Positions 9,610 through 19,229 of a stretch of DNA of 64,000 bases are shown here, in pieces. A program made the position numbers and the translations under genes. The notes under the pieces were generated by a model. That model saw only the letters and a list, made by a program, of their open reading frames with translations. It ran no database searches and was not told the origin of the DNA. The DNA comes from Prolixibacteraceae bacterium (GTDB lineage: Bacteria; Bacteroidota; Bacteroidia; Bacteroidales; Prolixibacteraceae), in NCBI GenBank assembly GCA_030602265.1, contig JAUWAB010000003.1:1-64000 (forward strand), read 5' to 3'. Numbering within the stretch: position 1 is the stretch's first letter; every line of letters begins with the position of its first letter.

Positions 9610-10014
9610 CTATTCCTGCTTTTCAATACGCAACTGGTGAATAATATCCTTCCCTCCTGTTTTCTTCATCAGGAAATATACCCGGAAGGTTTCCTGCCTG
9701 GTTACCAGATCACCTATCACATAATGAACGCCCTCTTTACCTCGGTTGTGCTTTTCGGTAAACCTCGTGGGCGGATAACGGCTGAAGAAATTACTGACAA
9801 TCTGCTCGGCCTGGGCCTTGCTGTATATATTGTCATTGTCGAGAATCACCAGTTCGACATTCTGGTTGAAATAGCTGGCCAACACTTTTGCATTTCCTGT
9901 CTGAAGACTGAGCACCACCTCATCGGGAATCTGGGATAAAGCCCGGCCGGATGTAACGGATATCAGGAATATTGTCAGAATCGGCAGCAAAACATACTTT
10001 TTAACTGGCTTCAT
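9610..10014 (-). CDS. DUF4783-like secreted protein
   Basis: Signal peptide from M14 of the ORF; IPDEVVLSLQTGNAKVLASYFNQNVELVILDNDNIYSKAQAEQIVSNFFSRYPP. Confidence 0.75.
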   Translation of the reverse strand: MKPVKKYVLLPILTIFLISVTSGRALSQIPDEVVLSLQTGNAKVLASYFNQNVELVILDNDNIYSKAQAEQIVSNFFSRYPPTRFTEKHNRGKEGVHYVIGDLVTRQETFRVYFLMKKTGGKDIIHQLRIEKQE

Positions 10015-10123
10015 TATTATCTCATTTTCTATTTTTGTACTATCAGTTATCAAAAACTGTGCAAAAGCTTAAAACTACCTGTATTTTAGCGTAAATTTAA
10101 ACATTTTCTGATAGATCCGACAA

Positions 10124-10597
10124 ATGAAGATAACTCTGGTGGTAACCGGCAAAACGGATTCCGAATGGCTGAAGAAGGGAATCGACGTGTACTGGAACAG
10201 GCTCAGGCACTATGCCTCCATCGAAATGAAAGTGCTGCCCGACCTGAAGAACACCCGCAATATGCCTGAGGATCTGCAGAGGGAGAAAGAAGGGCAACAA
10301 ATAATTGCCTGTCTCGACGGCAAAAATGATACCTATCTGCTGGATGAAGGAGGCCAGCATTTCAGCTCACGGGAATTTTCGCGGTTCATTGAACGAAAAA
10401 TGATTGCAGGCAGCCGTGAACTGACATTTGTAATCGGAGGGCCCTTTGGCTTTTCCGAACAGGTCACCAGAATGGCTACCGGTAAAATTTCACTGTCTCG
10501 CCTCACATTTTCACACCAAATGGTGCGGTTATTGTTCGCGGAACAACTTTACAGAGCTTTTACCATTATCAGGGGAGAATCCTATCACAACGACTGA
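10124..10597 (+). CDS. rlmH: 23S rRNA (pseudouridine1915-N3)-methyltransferase RlmH
   Basis: YLLDEGGQHFSSREFSRFI, FVIGGPFGFSEQV, SLSRLTFSHQMVRLLFAEQLYRAFTIIRGESYHND. Confidence 0.95.
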   Translation: MKITLVVTGKTDSEWLKKGIDVYWNRLRHYASIEMKVLPDLKNTRNMPEDLQREKEGQQIIACLDGKNDTYLLDEGGQHFSSREFSRFIERKMIAGSRELTFVIGGPFGFSEQVTRMATGKISLSRLTFSHQMVRLLFAEQLYRAFTIIRGESYHND

Positions 10598-10600
10598 AAA

Positions 10601-13600
10601 ATGACTGCACACAGGCTCAGGAAATATATGTATCTGGCACTGGCGTTAATCCTTACGCTGGTCGCCCTGCTTGTGGAAAACGGAATATTACTTAAAAATC
10701 CAGAAACCAGGCTGGTTTCCCGCTTTCAGAAGAACCTTCTTCAAAAAGAGGCAGAATTGGATGCCGACTTACAACATATCAGCCAGTTATCCAAAAATCC
10801 GGGATTTACCTTTAATTATCTCAGCGACCTGTCGCCTTTCAATGAAAAAATGGAATCCAACGGAAAAGGTTATCTGATTTACAGGCATGGCAAGCTGTTT
10901 TACTGGTCCGACCGAAGTATCTCCTTCAGGGATAACCTGCCGCTTTCAACGGAACACAATACCCCTGCCGTACATTTTCAGAACGGATTTTACCTTACCC
11001 GGAGCCTCGGATCCGACAGCCTCACCATTATCGGACTGATCCTGATCAAATACGACTTCCCCCACGAAAACCAGTTCCTGGTCAACGAATTTCATCAGGA
11101 CCTAAAACTACCTGCCTCATTTGACTTGTTAATGGCCGGTTCAAAAAATGGGATCCCCATTTATAATATAGACCGCGAAAACGTCTTCAATATTCTCCCC
11201 CGGGGGAAAATCCTCTGTCCGGCAACCCAACTTTACATTCCCGGTATTTTATATATGGCAGGGCTGATCTTCTTCATTCTCTTTTTCAGGATCATCATCT
11301 CGGAAATCAATCCTGCAATCGGATCCAGAATGCTCTATATGGCCGGTTTTCTATTCTTTCTGTATTGGATCCATATCCTGTTCAGGTTCCCTGCCGTATT
11401 TTACAACCTTGATTTTTTCTCTCCGGCACAGTTTGCCTATAGTTTCTGGCTTCCATCGTTAGGTGACTTTTTTATCCTGTCGGCATTTTTCTTTTATCTG
11501 ATGCTGAATATTTACAAAGACCTGAGGATTTCCCACCTGGAAAGAAGCCTCCAGGTTCCCGGTATATACCTGTCGGCAGGCCTGCTGTTTCTTGCCGCCA
11601 TGACCTACCTGCTTATCGATTTCTTCATAAGGAAACTGATTTACAATTCAAGTTTCTCCTTTACCCTGAACCAGATCAACGAAATTACCCTGGAGACCGT
11701 GTTGGGAATGGCCTCGGTCATGTTCCTCCTTTTCGGGCTGCTTCTGCTTACCATACGGATAATCGACGAAACCAGGAGGTTCTGCTCCGTAAGCAAAACC
11801 CTGCAGCAGACCGTTTGGGTTGCATTGACCGCCGGAATCCTGCACTGGATATTTACCGGAATAATTTTGTCTGAACCTCTGATACTTTTCATGGTCCTTG
11901 GTATCCTGTCGGCTGCTTTCTCCCCCTCAAGTTCAAGAAAATTCGGAATGAGTTACCTGATCCTGTTTGTTTCCATCATTACTATATTTTCTATTGAAGT
12001 AATCTACCGGGTAACCGTACAGAAAGAACGGGAGGTACAGCAATTGCTTGCCATAACCCTCGTTGCCGAACATGATCCTGCTGCTGAAGTCTTTCTTGCA
12101 GAGATACAAAAAGAAATAAACATCGATCCGAATATCCCCGGATATCTCCTGCAAACTTATGATCATCTTGAGGAATATCTTGCCCTGACCTATTTCAGCG
12201 GATATTTCAGGCAGTATGACCTGCAGATAACCATCTGCAGCGGAAGTGACAGCCTGATTATACAACCCCAGAACATATTGGTCCCCTGCTTCCCCTTCTT
12301 TGATGAAATGATCGAAAAAGAGGGTAATCCCCTTCCGGGAACCAGTTTTTATTACATGGAGAATATGAACGGCAGAATCTCCTACTTTGGCAAGATCCAC
12401 TATCCCCTCACTTCCGACTCCATCGGTATATCCATATTCGTGGAACTCAACTCAAAGATTCTTTCCGAAGGAATCGGTTTTCCGGAACTGCTGATTGACA
12501 AATCCATGCAAAAACCCTCCTCTTACAACAGGTTTGAGTATGCCAAATATTACGGTGGTGAATTGGTTGACCGGCATGGAGACTACCTGTATAACTATTA
12601 TATCTATTCATACAACTTTGCCGATGACGAGTTTACCTTCTCTGAATGGGACGGATACGAACATCTGATTTACGGAACCCGGGGAGACAACTACATTATT
12701 GTCAGCCGGAGCCTGTACACATTTGTCGATTATCTTATTTCATTTCCTTACCTCTTCGTATTCTATTTTGTGTTTTCCCTGGTCACCCTGTTGTTTATCC
12801 GACCAGGATTCAGAAAAATGAGGCTGCAGATCGATCTGAAAGTCAGGATTCAGGCAGCCATTATCTCCATTGTGTTTGTTTCACTGCTGTTGGTAGCCAT
12901 TGGCACCATATTGTACAACGTGGAAGAATACAGATCAAGGCTTCAGGAAGACCTGGACGACAAAATGAATTCCATATCGGCAGAAATCGACATGAGGCTT
13001 GAAAACCTGGATCAGATCACTCCCGACCTGGAGGAGTGGTTCACGCGTGAGCTGGTAAAATTATCCAACATTTTCCGGACCGACATCAACATTTACGGGA
13101 TCGATGGAAACATTATTGTATCCTCCCGCCCTGAATTATTCAACAAAGGACTGATTTCCAGAAAGATTAATGCGCAGGCCTATTTTGAACTGTTTGAAAA
13201 CTTCCAGACGAACTATTTCCAGCCCGAAAAAATCGGTAACCTGAGATTTTTGTCGGCCTATTCACCGATAATCAATAACTCGGGCGACTACCTGGGTTTT
13301 ATCAATCTGCCCTATTTTACCCATCAGGACAAATACAGCCAGGAAATATCCACCTTTATTGTTGCCTTTATCAACCTCTATGTCCTGTTGTTCCTGGCCA
13401 GTATCCTGGTAGCCCTGTTTATTGCCAACCAGATAACCCGTCCCCTGGTCGCCATCAGGGAAAATCTGAGAAAAATCGAATTGGGTAAAAGAAATGAACC
13501 TATCGACTACAGGAAGGATGACGAAATCGGTAAACTGGTAAAAGAGTACAATAAAAAAGTGGATGAACTGGCCATAAGTGCCGAACTGTTAGCCAGATCG

Positions 13601-14299
13601 GAAAGGGAGAGTGCATGGAGGGAAATGGCCAAACAGATTGCCCATGAGATCAAGAATCCGCTGACACCCATGAAGCTGAACATTCAGCATCTGCTCAGAT
13701 TTACCGGCGATGGTCCTGAGTACCGGGAAACAGTCAACCGCATAGCCAAGATTCTGATCAGCCAGATTGAAACCCTATCAGACATTGCCACCGAGTTTTC
13801 GAATTTTGCCAAAATCCCAACTGCCCGTAAACAGGAATTTAACCTCGCCGCCCAGATCTCCAAGGTTATTGAACTGTATGAAAACGACAACCGCGTGCAT
13901 ATCCATTTTGAACGGGGAAATTGCGGGAACCTGATGGTCAGTGCCGACCGGGAACAGTTGTCGAGGGCATTCATCAACCTGATCAAAAACGGGATTCAGG
14001 CGATTCCTCAGGAGCGACGTGGACTTATAGAAATCAGCCTGAAAAGACGCGACCACATGGTGGTTATATCGGTAAAAGATAATGGCACCGGCATTCCTGA
14101 ACACCTCAGGGAAAAAATGTTCAGTCCCAATTTTACAACAAAAACCAGTGGCATGGGCCTGGGCCTGGCCATTGTTAAAAATATTGTGGAAAATTTCAAC
14201 GGCAGGATCTGGTTTGATACCGAAACCGACCAAGGCACTACTTTTTATCTGGAGATTCCGGTCCTTGAGGAATCCGGTTCAGATCCGGAAGAGTCGTGA
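10601..14299 (+). CDS. Large multi-TM sensor histidine kinase, NtrY-like (HAMP-HisKA-HATPase)
   Basis: REMAKQIAHEIKNPLTPMKLNIQHLLRF H-box; NLIKNGIQAIP N-box; VKDNGTGIPEHLREKMFSPNFTTKTSGMGLGLAIVKNIVENFNG; many N-terminal TM segments. Confidence 0.9.
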   Translation: MTAHRLRKYMYLALALILTLVALLVENGILLKNPETRLVSRFQKNLLQKEAELDADLQHISQLSKNPGFTFNYLSDLSPFNEKMESNGKGYLIYRHGKLFYWSDRSISFRDNLPLSTEHNTPAVHFQNGFYLTRSLGSDSLTIIGLILIKYDFPHENQFLVNEFHQDLKLPASFDLLMAGSKNGIPIYNIDRENVFNILPRGKILCPATQLYIPGILYMAGLIFFILFFRIIISEINPAIGSRMLYMAGFLFFLYWIHILFRFPAVFYNLDFFSPAQFAYSFWLPSLGDFFILSAFFFYLMLNIYKDLRISHLERSLQVPGIYLSAGLLFLAAMTYLLIDFFIRKLIYNSSFSFTLNQINEITLETVLGMASVMFLLFGLLLLTIRIIDETRRFCSVSKTLQQTVWVALTAGILHWIFTGIILSEPLILFMVLGILSAAFSPSSSRKFGMSYLILFVSIITIFSIEVIYRVTVQKEREVQQLLAITLVAEHDPAAEVFLAEIQKEINIDPNIPGYLLQTYDHLEEYLALTYFSGYFRQYDLQITICSGSDSLIIQPQNILVPCFPFFDEMIEKEGNPLPGTSFYYMENMNGRISYFGKIHYPLTSDSIGISIFVELNSKILSEGIGFPELLIDKSMQKPSSYNRFEYAKYYGGELVDRHGDYLYNYYIYSYNFADDEFTFSEWDGYEHLIYGTRGDNYIIVSRSLYTFVDYLISFPYLFVFYFVFSLVTLLFIRPGFRKMRLQIDLKVRIQAAIISIVFVSLLLVAIGTILYNVEEYRSRLQEDLDDKMNSISAEIDMRLENLDQITPDLEEWFTRELVKLSNIFRTDINIYGIDGNIIVSSRPELFNKGLISRKINAQAYFELFENFQTNYFQPEKIGNLRFLSAYSPIINNSGDYLGFINLPYFTHQDKYSQEISTFIVAFINLYVLLFLASILVALFIANQITRPLVAIRENLRKIELGKRNEPIDYRKDDEIGKLVKEYNKKVDELAISAELLARSERESAWREMAKQIAHEIKNPLTPMKLNIQHLLRFTGDGPEYRETVNRIAKILISQIETLSDIATEFSNFAKIPTARKQEFNLAAQISKVIELYENDNRVHIHFERGNCGNLMVSADREQLSRAFINLIKNGIQAIPQERRGLIEISLKRRDHMVVISVKDNGTGIPEHLREKMFSPNFTTKTSGMGLGLAIVKNIVENFNGRIWFDTETDQGTTFYLEIPVLEESGSDPEES

Positions 14300-14760
14300 A
14301 GAAACCAATCCTGATAATAGACATCAGTAAACAGGCAAATCATCTTAAACAGAAATTTATGGTACCCATATCATTTAAAGAAATAACCCGGCGCATAAGT
14401 ATCGTTGAACTGCCCGAAACGGACCTGGTCATCGGCATTGGCACAGGGGGTATTGTTCCGGCTGCCCTGACCGCTTACAGACTCGGTGTGGAACTTCGCG
14501 TAATGACATTGAATTACCGGGATGAGAATAACCAACCCAGGCATGAAAGCCCTGTTGTCCTGCAGCTTCCTGAAGATCCTGAACTGAGTGGCAAAAAGAT
14601 CCTGCTGGTGGATGATGTTTCAGTATCGGGGAAAACCCTGGATGCTGCCCGAGAACTGTTGAAAGGACTGGAGGTTAAGACCCTGACCATGAAAGGGAAG
14701 GCCGACTATGTTTTATTTCCTGAAGTGAAGGATTGCGTAAAATGGCCATGGAAACCCTGA
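14296..14760 (+). CDS. Phosphoribosyltransferase domain protein (GTG start)
   Basis: KILLVDDVSVSGKTLDAA PRPP-binding motif; 4-nt overlap with upstream gene. Confidence 0.85.
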   Translation: MKKPILIIDISKQANHLKQKFMVPISFKEITRRISIVELPETDLVIGIGTGGIVPAALTAYRLGVELRVMTLNYRDENNQPRHESPVVLQLPEDPELSGKKILLVDDVSVSGKTLDAARELLKGLEVKTLTMKGKADYVLFPEVKDCVKWPWKP

Positions 14761-14765
14761 TACCA

Positions 14766-15638
14766 TCATTTGCCATGCCTGAAGAGGGTCTCCTTTTCTG
14801 ATCTGCTCAGGCTTTCGTAGCCTTCCTGTGCAATTTTATCCAGAATGCGGTTCAGCTCCTCATGGTCGGCTGCACGTTGCCGGTTGTATTCATAGTCGTC
14901 GCGGGGCGGCCTTTTGTGTACAATACGGAAATTTTTCCGGGGCCTGGCCATACCTTCCACCCGGTCTATCAACCTGGTCACCCCGGAGGAAATATCCCTG
15001 CCCTTCCGATGGAAGGCAACAAACCAGTATCCCGCTAACACACCGCCCAAATGGGCAATGTTACCACCCGCATTGGAGGTGGAGATTCCGATGATATAAC
15101 TGAAAACCATAAATAAAGCCACATACTTAAGAGGTACCCTGCCGATCAGGAAAAGATGGACCTCCCGGTTGGGATCCCGCACGGCAGCTGCGATCAGGAT
15201 GGCTATAATTGAGGCCGAAGCCCCTAAGAGATATGAGCTGGAAACGACCTGCTGAAAAGCCGGAAAAACATTATAAGCCAGAATATACAGAAGACCGCCC
15301 GATAAACCGCCGATAAAATACAGTCCAAGCAATTGCTTCTGGTCATAGTAATCCAGGAATATCCTCCCGAACCAGTATAGGACAAGCAGGTTGAACAGGA
15401 TATGGATAAAATCAAAATGTAAAAACATATAGGTCAGCAATGACCAGGGTTGCTTCAACAGCATACCTATCCCGGAGGGAAGTTCAAACCATTCGATGAA
15501 CGGGACCGATTTACCTGCCAGGAAAAACACCACGTAAATTACCCTGAACGCCAAAAATACAGCAAGGTTCACGTAAATGAGACGGGTAATGACCGACCCC
15601 TCCCGGAAAGACGCTTTTATTTCATCGAAGATTTCCAT
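14766..15638 (-). CDS. Rhomboid family intramembrane serine protease (GASA variant)
   Basis: FLHFDFIHILFNLLVLYWFG, YLLGASASIIAILIAA, GGNIAHLGGVLAGY. Confidence 0.85.
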   Translation of the reverse strand: MEIFDEIKASFREGSVITRLIYVNLAVFLAFRVIYVVFFLAGKSVPFIEWFELPSGIGMLLKQPWSLLTYMFLHFDFIHILFNLLVLYWFGRIFLDYYDQKQLLGLYFIGGLSGGLLYILAYNVFPAFQQVVSSSYLLGASASIIAILIAAAVRDPNREVHLFLIGRVPLKYVALFMVFSYIIGISTSNAGGNIAHLGGVLAGYWFVAFHRKGRDISSGVTRLIDRVEGMARPRKNFRIVHKRPPRDDYEYNRQRAADHEELNRILDKIAQEGYESLSRSEKETLFRHGK

Positions 15639-15645
15639 TTACCCG

Positions 15646-16458
15646 TCAATAAAACGTGTTAGTGGTTTTAGCCCAGTATTTGATGAGCAGAAATCCGAAC
15701 AGCATACCACCCAAATGGGCAAAGTGGGCAATACTGCCCCCCGAGTTGGTCAATCCAAGGTAGAGTTCGATCGCCCCATAACCGATTACAAAATATTTCG
15801 CTTTGATCGGAATGGGAGGGAAGATCAGCATCAGCTGGGTATTGGGGAAAATCATTCCGAAGGCCAGCAGGATACCAAACACGGCACCGGAAGCACCAAC
15901 GGTGGGGATATCCATTTTCATCTTCAGGATTCTCTCCATAAGCTTTTCCCCTTCGGCAGCGTAGCTCACCGATCCCGGATTATCGTACCATGACTGGATA
16001 AAATCGATCAGCTGGGGCGAGGGTCTGCCTAAATGTTTGTTGGCAAATTTCTCTAATAACTCCGGGGCCGGAGTATTGGAAAAAGCCACGATTGCATTTT
16101 TAATTGAGTTGATTTCCAGATGATTTACAAACATATGCAAGGCTACAGCGCCCAGACCGGTTACAAAATAGTAAATGAGAAACCTGCGCGGCCCCCAGAT
16201 GCTTTCCAGGACTCGCCCGAACATCCAGAGGGCGAACATATTGAAAAACAGGTGCATAAATCCACCGTGCATGAACATATGCGTAACGACCTGATACAAC
16301 CTGAATTTCTCGGAAGCAGGATAGTGCATACCGAACATATCGGTAAAATTAAACCCTGAAGCTTCCATGGCGTAGGTAGCCAGGAGCATTAGCACATTGA
16401 TAATGATCAGGTTCTTGACCACTACCGGGGTATTCTGAAATATTGGTCTGTATTGCAT
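15646..16458 (-). CDS. Rhomboid family intramembrane serine protease
   Basis: FMHGGFMHLFFNMFALWMFG, VGASGAVFGILLAFG, IAHFAHLGGMLFGFLLIKYW; start taken as MQYRP. Confidence 0.92.
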   Translation of the reverse strand: MQYRPIFQNTPVVVKNLIIINVLMLLATYAMEASGFNFTDMFGMHYPASEKFRLYQVVTHMFMHGGFMHLFFNMFALWMFGRVLESIWGPRRFLIYYFVTGLGAVALHMFVNHLEINSIKNAIVAFSNTPAPELLEKFANKHLGRPSPQLIDFIQSWYDNPGSVSYAAEGEKLMERILKMKMDIPTVGASGAVFGILLAFGMIFPNTQLMLIFPPIPIKAKYFVIGYGAIELYLGLTNSGGSIAHFAHLGGMLFGFLLIKYWAKTTNTFY

Positions 16459-16485
16459 TCTAAAAATATTTTTCAATTACAGGAA

Positions 16486-18333
16486 TCATCTTCCGAACAT
16501 CTTTTCGATATCACCGATCGGGACAATCGTAAGTACCGGTTTACCATCGGGAGCAAAATTTGGCGATTTGCAGGCGAACAGCTGGTCGACCAGGTGATCC
16601 ATTTCTTCAGGCTGTAAATCGACCCCGTAACTGAGGGCTGAAGCCTTCGCCAACGAGGTGGCCACCTGCTCCCTGACACGACTTTTCGCTTCAAGCGGTG
16701 AATTCTTAAACTCCTCCAGAAGCTTCTCTACCAGGTCAGCAGGTGAGGAAGAAGCCAGAACTCCGGGTACTCCGTTGATGATAAAGGTATCTTTACCGAA
16801 CTCCCTGATATCAAAACCCAATGCGGTAACATCAGGAAGTATCTCCATTAACAACGCAGCGTCAAGAGGGTTCAATTCGAAGGTATGCGGAAAAAGTATC
16901 TGCTGGGTGGGAACCCGCTCACTGGCCATTATCTCCATGAACTTTTCGAACAGGATCCTCTCCTGGGCTCTTTTCTGGTCGATCAGCATCATACCGGATT
17001 TCACCGGCAGGATCAGGTATTTTTGTTTCAGCTGAAGAACCTTTTTCCCTGAATAACCTAATGGCGGATCCGTAAAAATGCCCCTTTCAGGATTGCGGTC
17101 GACCGAAACGGTATCAGGTCTGGCATTCTCCATACCGGTATAAAGTGACTCCCAATGCCTGAGGTTCTGACCCTGGCTGACATTTCCGGACGATCTTGAA
17201 CCCGCTGATTGTCCGTGTGATTCACTGAAAGGATTGTAAGCCGGATTAAATTCTATAAAAGGAGTTGTAACCGTTTGTCCGGGCCTTGGAGGTAATGGTA
17301 TATCAACACTTCCTTCCTGGTCAAAATCAATCGATGGGACGACATTATGCTTGCCCAGGGTTTCCCTGACGGCTGCATTCAGGATTTGCCAGATGGCAGT
17401 CTCGCTCTCAAATTTAATTTCAGTCTTGGTGGGATGTACATTGATGTCAATGTTTGCAGGATCAATTTCCAGAAAAATAAAGTACGATGGAAAGGCGTCC
17501 TGCGGGAGCAGTTTTTCATAGGCCTGCATCACGGCTTTATGAAACCAGGGATGACGCATGTAGCGCCGGTTGACAAAGAAAAACTGTTCTCCCATGGTTT
17601 TCCGGGCGTATTTGGGCAGCCCGGCATATCCCGAAACCGATAGTATGGAAGTGGAGGTTTCCATTGGCACGAGAGCCTGATTAATGGATTTTCCAAACAA
17701 TCCGGCAATTCGCTTTCGGGGGTGACCTGCAGGGAGTTCATACAAAGACGTCCCGTTATGGAAAAGAGAAATGGCTACTTCAGGATTGGGAATGGCAACA
17801 CGTTGGATCTCACTGATAATCAGCTTCAGCTCTGTAGCATCCGTTTTCAGGAATTTCCGGCGGGCAGGAACATTAAAAAAGAGATTCTTGACCTGAATGG
17901 TGGTGCCATTGCTGCAGGCAGCGGGTTCCTGTGTGATGATCCTGGTCGCATTGATGTGCAGGTACGTTCCTGTCTCATCCTCGTGTCTTTTCGTTCGCAT
18001 TTCCACATCGGCGATGGCAGCAACCGATGCCAGGGCTTCACCCCTGAAACCCATGGTTCGGATAGCAAAAAGATCGTTGGCTGAAGAAATTTTCGAGGTT
18101 GCATGCCTCTCAAAGGCCATTCGGGCATCAGAAGGCGACATACCGCAACCGTTGTCGGTAATCTGGATGAGTGTTTTACCGGCATCCTTAATATGAACCA
18201 CGATATCTGTAGCACCGGCATCAAGTGCATTCTCCACCAATTCCTTGACCACGGAAGCAGGGCGCTGGATTACCTCACCTGCAGCAATCTGGTTGGCAAC
18301 CGAGTCGGGTAAAAGTCGGATAATGTCACTCAC
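16486..18333 (-). CDS. mutL: DNA mismatch repair protein MutL
   Basis: IIRLLPDSVANQIAAGEVIQRPASVVKELVENALDAGAT; TMGFRGEALASVA; NVHPTKTEIKF. Confidence 0.97.
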   Translation of the reverse strand: MSDIIRLLPDSVANQIAAGEVIQRPASVVKELVENALDAGATDIVVHIKDAGKTLIQITDNGCGMSPSDARMAFERHATSKISSANDLFAIRTMGFRGEALASVAAIADVEMRTKRHEDETGTYLHINATRIITQEPAACSNGTTIQVKNLFFNVPARRKFLKTDATELKLIISEIQRVAIPNPEVAISLFHNGTSLYELPAGHPRKRIAGLFGKSINQALVPMETSTSILSVSGYAGLPKYARKTMGEQFFFVNRRYMRHPWFHKAVMQAYEKLLPQDAFPSYFIFLEIDPANIDINVHPTKTEIKFESETAIWQILNAAVRETLGKHNVVPSIDFDQEGSVDIPLPPRPGQTVTTPFIEFNPAYNPFSESHGQSAGSRSSGNVSQGQNLRHWESLYTGMENARPDTVSVDRNPERGIFTDPPLGYSGKKVLQLKQKYLILPVKSGMMLIDQKRAQERILFEKFMEIMASERVPTQQILFPHTFELNPLDAALLMEILPDVTALGFDIREFGKDTFIINGVPGVLASSSPADLVEKLLEEFKNSPLEAKSRVREQVATSLAKASALSYGVDLQPEEMDHLVDQLFACKSPNFAPDGKPVLTIVPIGDIEKMFGR

Positions 18334-18344
18334 TCCAGGCGGGT

Positions 18345-18641
18345 TTACCGGTAAAAGAAAAAGTAGACTACAAAAGAAAGGATCAGAATAAGGATAATCA
18401 GGCGCAAATTGCTGTTCCTGCGAGAATCCTCAGCAGATTTTGACGACCGGCCCATAGCCTGCCGGAACTGACCCTTAAGGGTAGGCCGGTACGGTTTATC
18501 CGGATCAACCTCTATCTTAATGCCAAGCTCATGCTTCATCCTCATCTCCCGGTCATCCCGGTCTTCTTTGTCGGGATCATAAAACCGGTACGGAACATGA
18601 AACTTCTTGGCTTTCTGCAAATGAAAAAACTTTAATGCCAT
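18345..18641 (-). CDS. Small membrane protein, unknown function
   Basis: MALKFFHLQKAKKFHVPYRFYDPDKEDRDDRE..., C-terminal TM LRLIILILILSFVVYFFFYR. Confidence 0.75.
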   Translation of the reverse strand: MALKFFHLQKAKKFHVPYRFYDPDKEDRDDREMRMKHELGIKIEVDPDKPYRPTLKGQFRQAMGRSSKSAEDSRRNSNLRLIILILILSFVVYFFFYR

Positions 18642-19229
18642 AATTTTCTTCCTTAACTCTACGCACAAAGATAATGGTATTTTACGGAATGTTACCGTAG
18701 AGCAGAAACCTTAAATTAAGAATAACTTTTCACAAAAATATTCGACATTACGATCATTTGTTTACACTTTATAAAATTGCTGCAATTTTTTTTTCACTCT
18801 CAAACACCTTTAAAATGGGATATTCTGGATCTTTTTAACTATATCTGTCTAAATAAGATATAAATATATTTGTATTTTTTTATATTTTTTTTGTAACTTG
18901 TTTAAGATTTTAAATTGCAAAAATTAAAATTTTTACAAAATGAAAAACATCTACTCAGGTCTTAAAGAAAAAGTTCCACCTTAAGAAAGCTGATTCTAAC
19001 TTCAATTAAGGAGAAGCCGGCACTTTATTGAATAATCCCATACACCCTGAATATCTGTATTTCAAACAGATACCACTTGTGAAAGGTCACAAAATTACAT
19101 TCTTTCTAACGTCCCAACATTCTCAAAACAAACAAACCCTTAGGCCTGGAAGGAGCAGAAAACAACGTCATACAGCCAGGCATAAACTACTATTGTCAAT
19201 ATCAGAAAACATTATGTAAAACATTTACC

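Noticed and set aside
12646-13002. 118-aa plus-strand ORF within the large kinase gene
   Set aside because: Out-of-frame shadow ORF inside a continuous kinase CDS.
19140-19185. GGCCTGGAAGGAGCAG...CAGCCAGGC resembles the SRP (4.5S) RNA apical motif
   Set aside because: The required GGTCAGG/CCGGAAGGAAGCAGCC context and matching long stem are missing; only a short chance resemblance.
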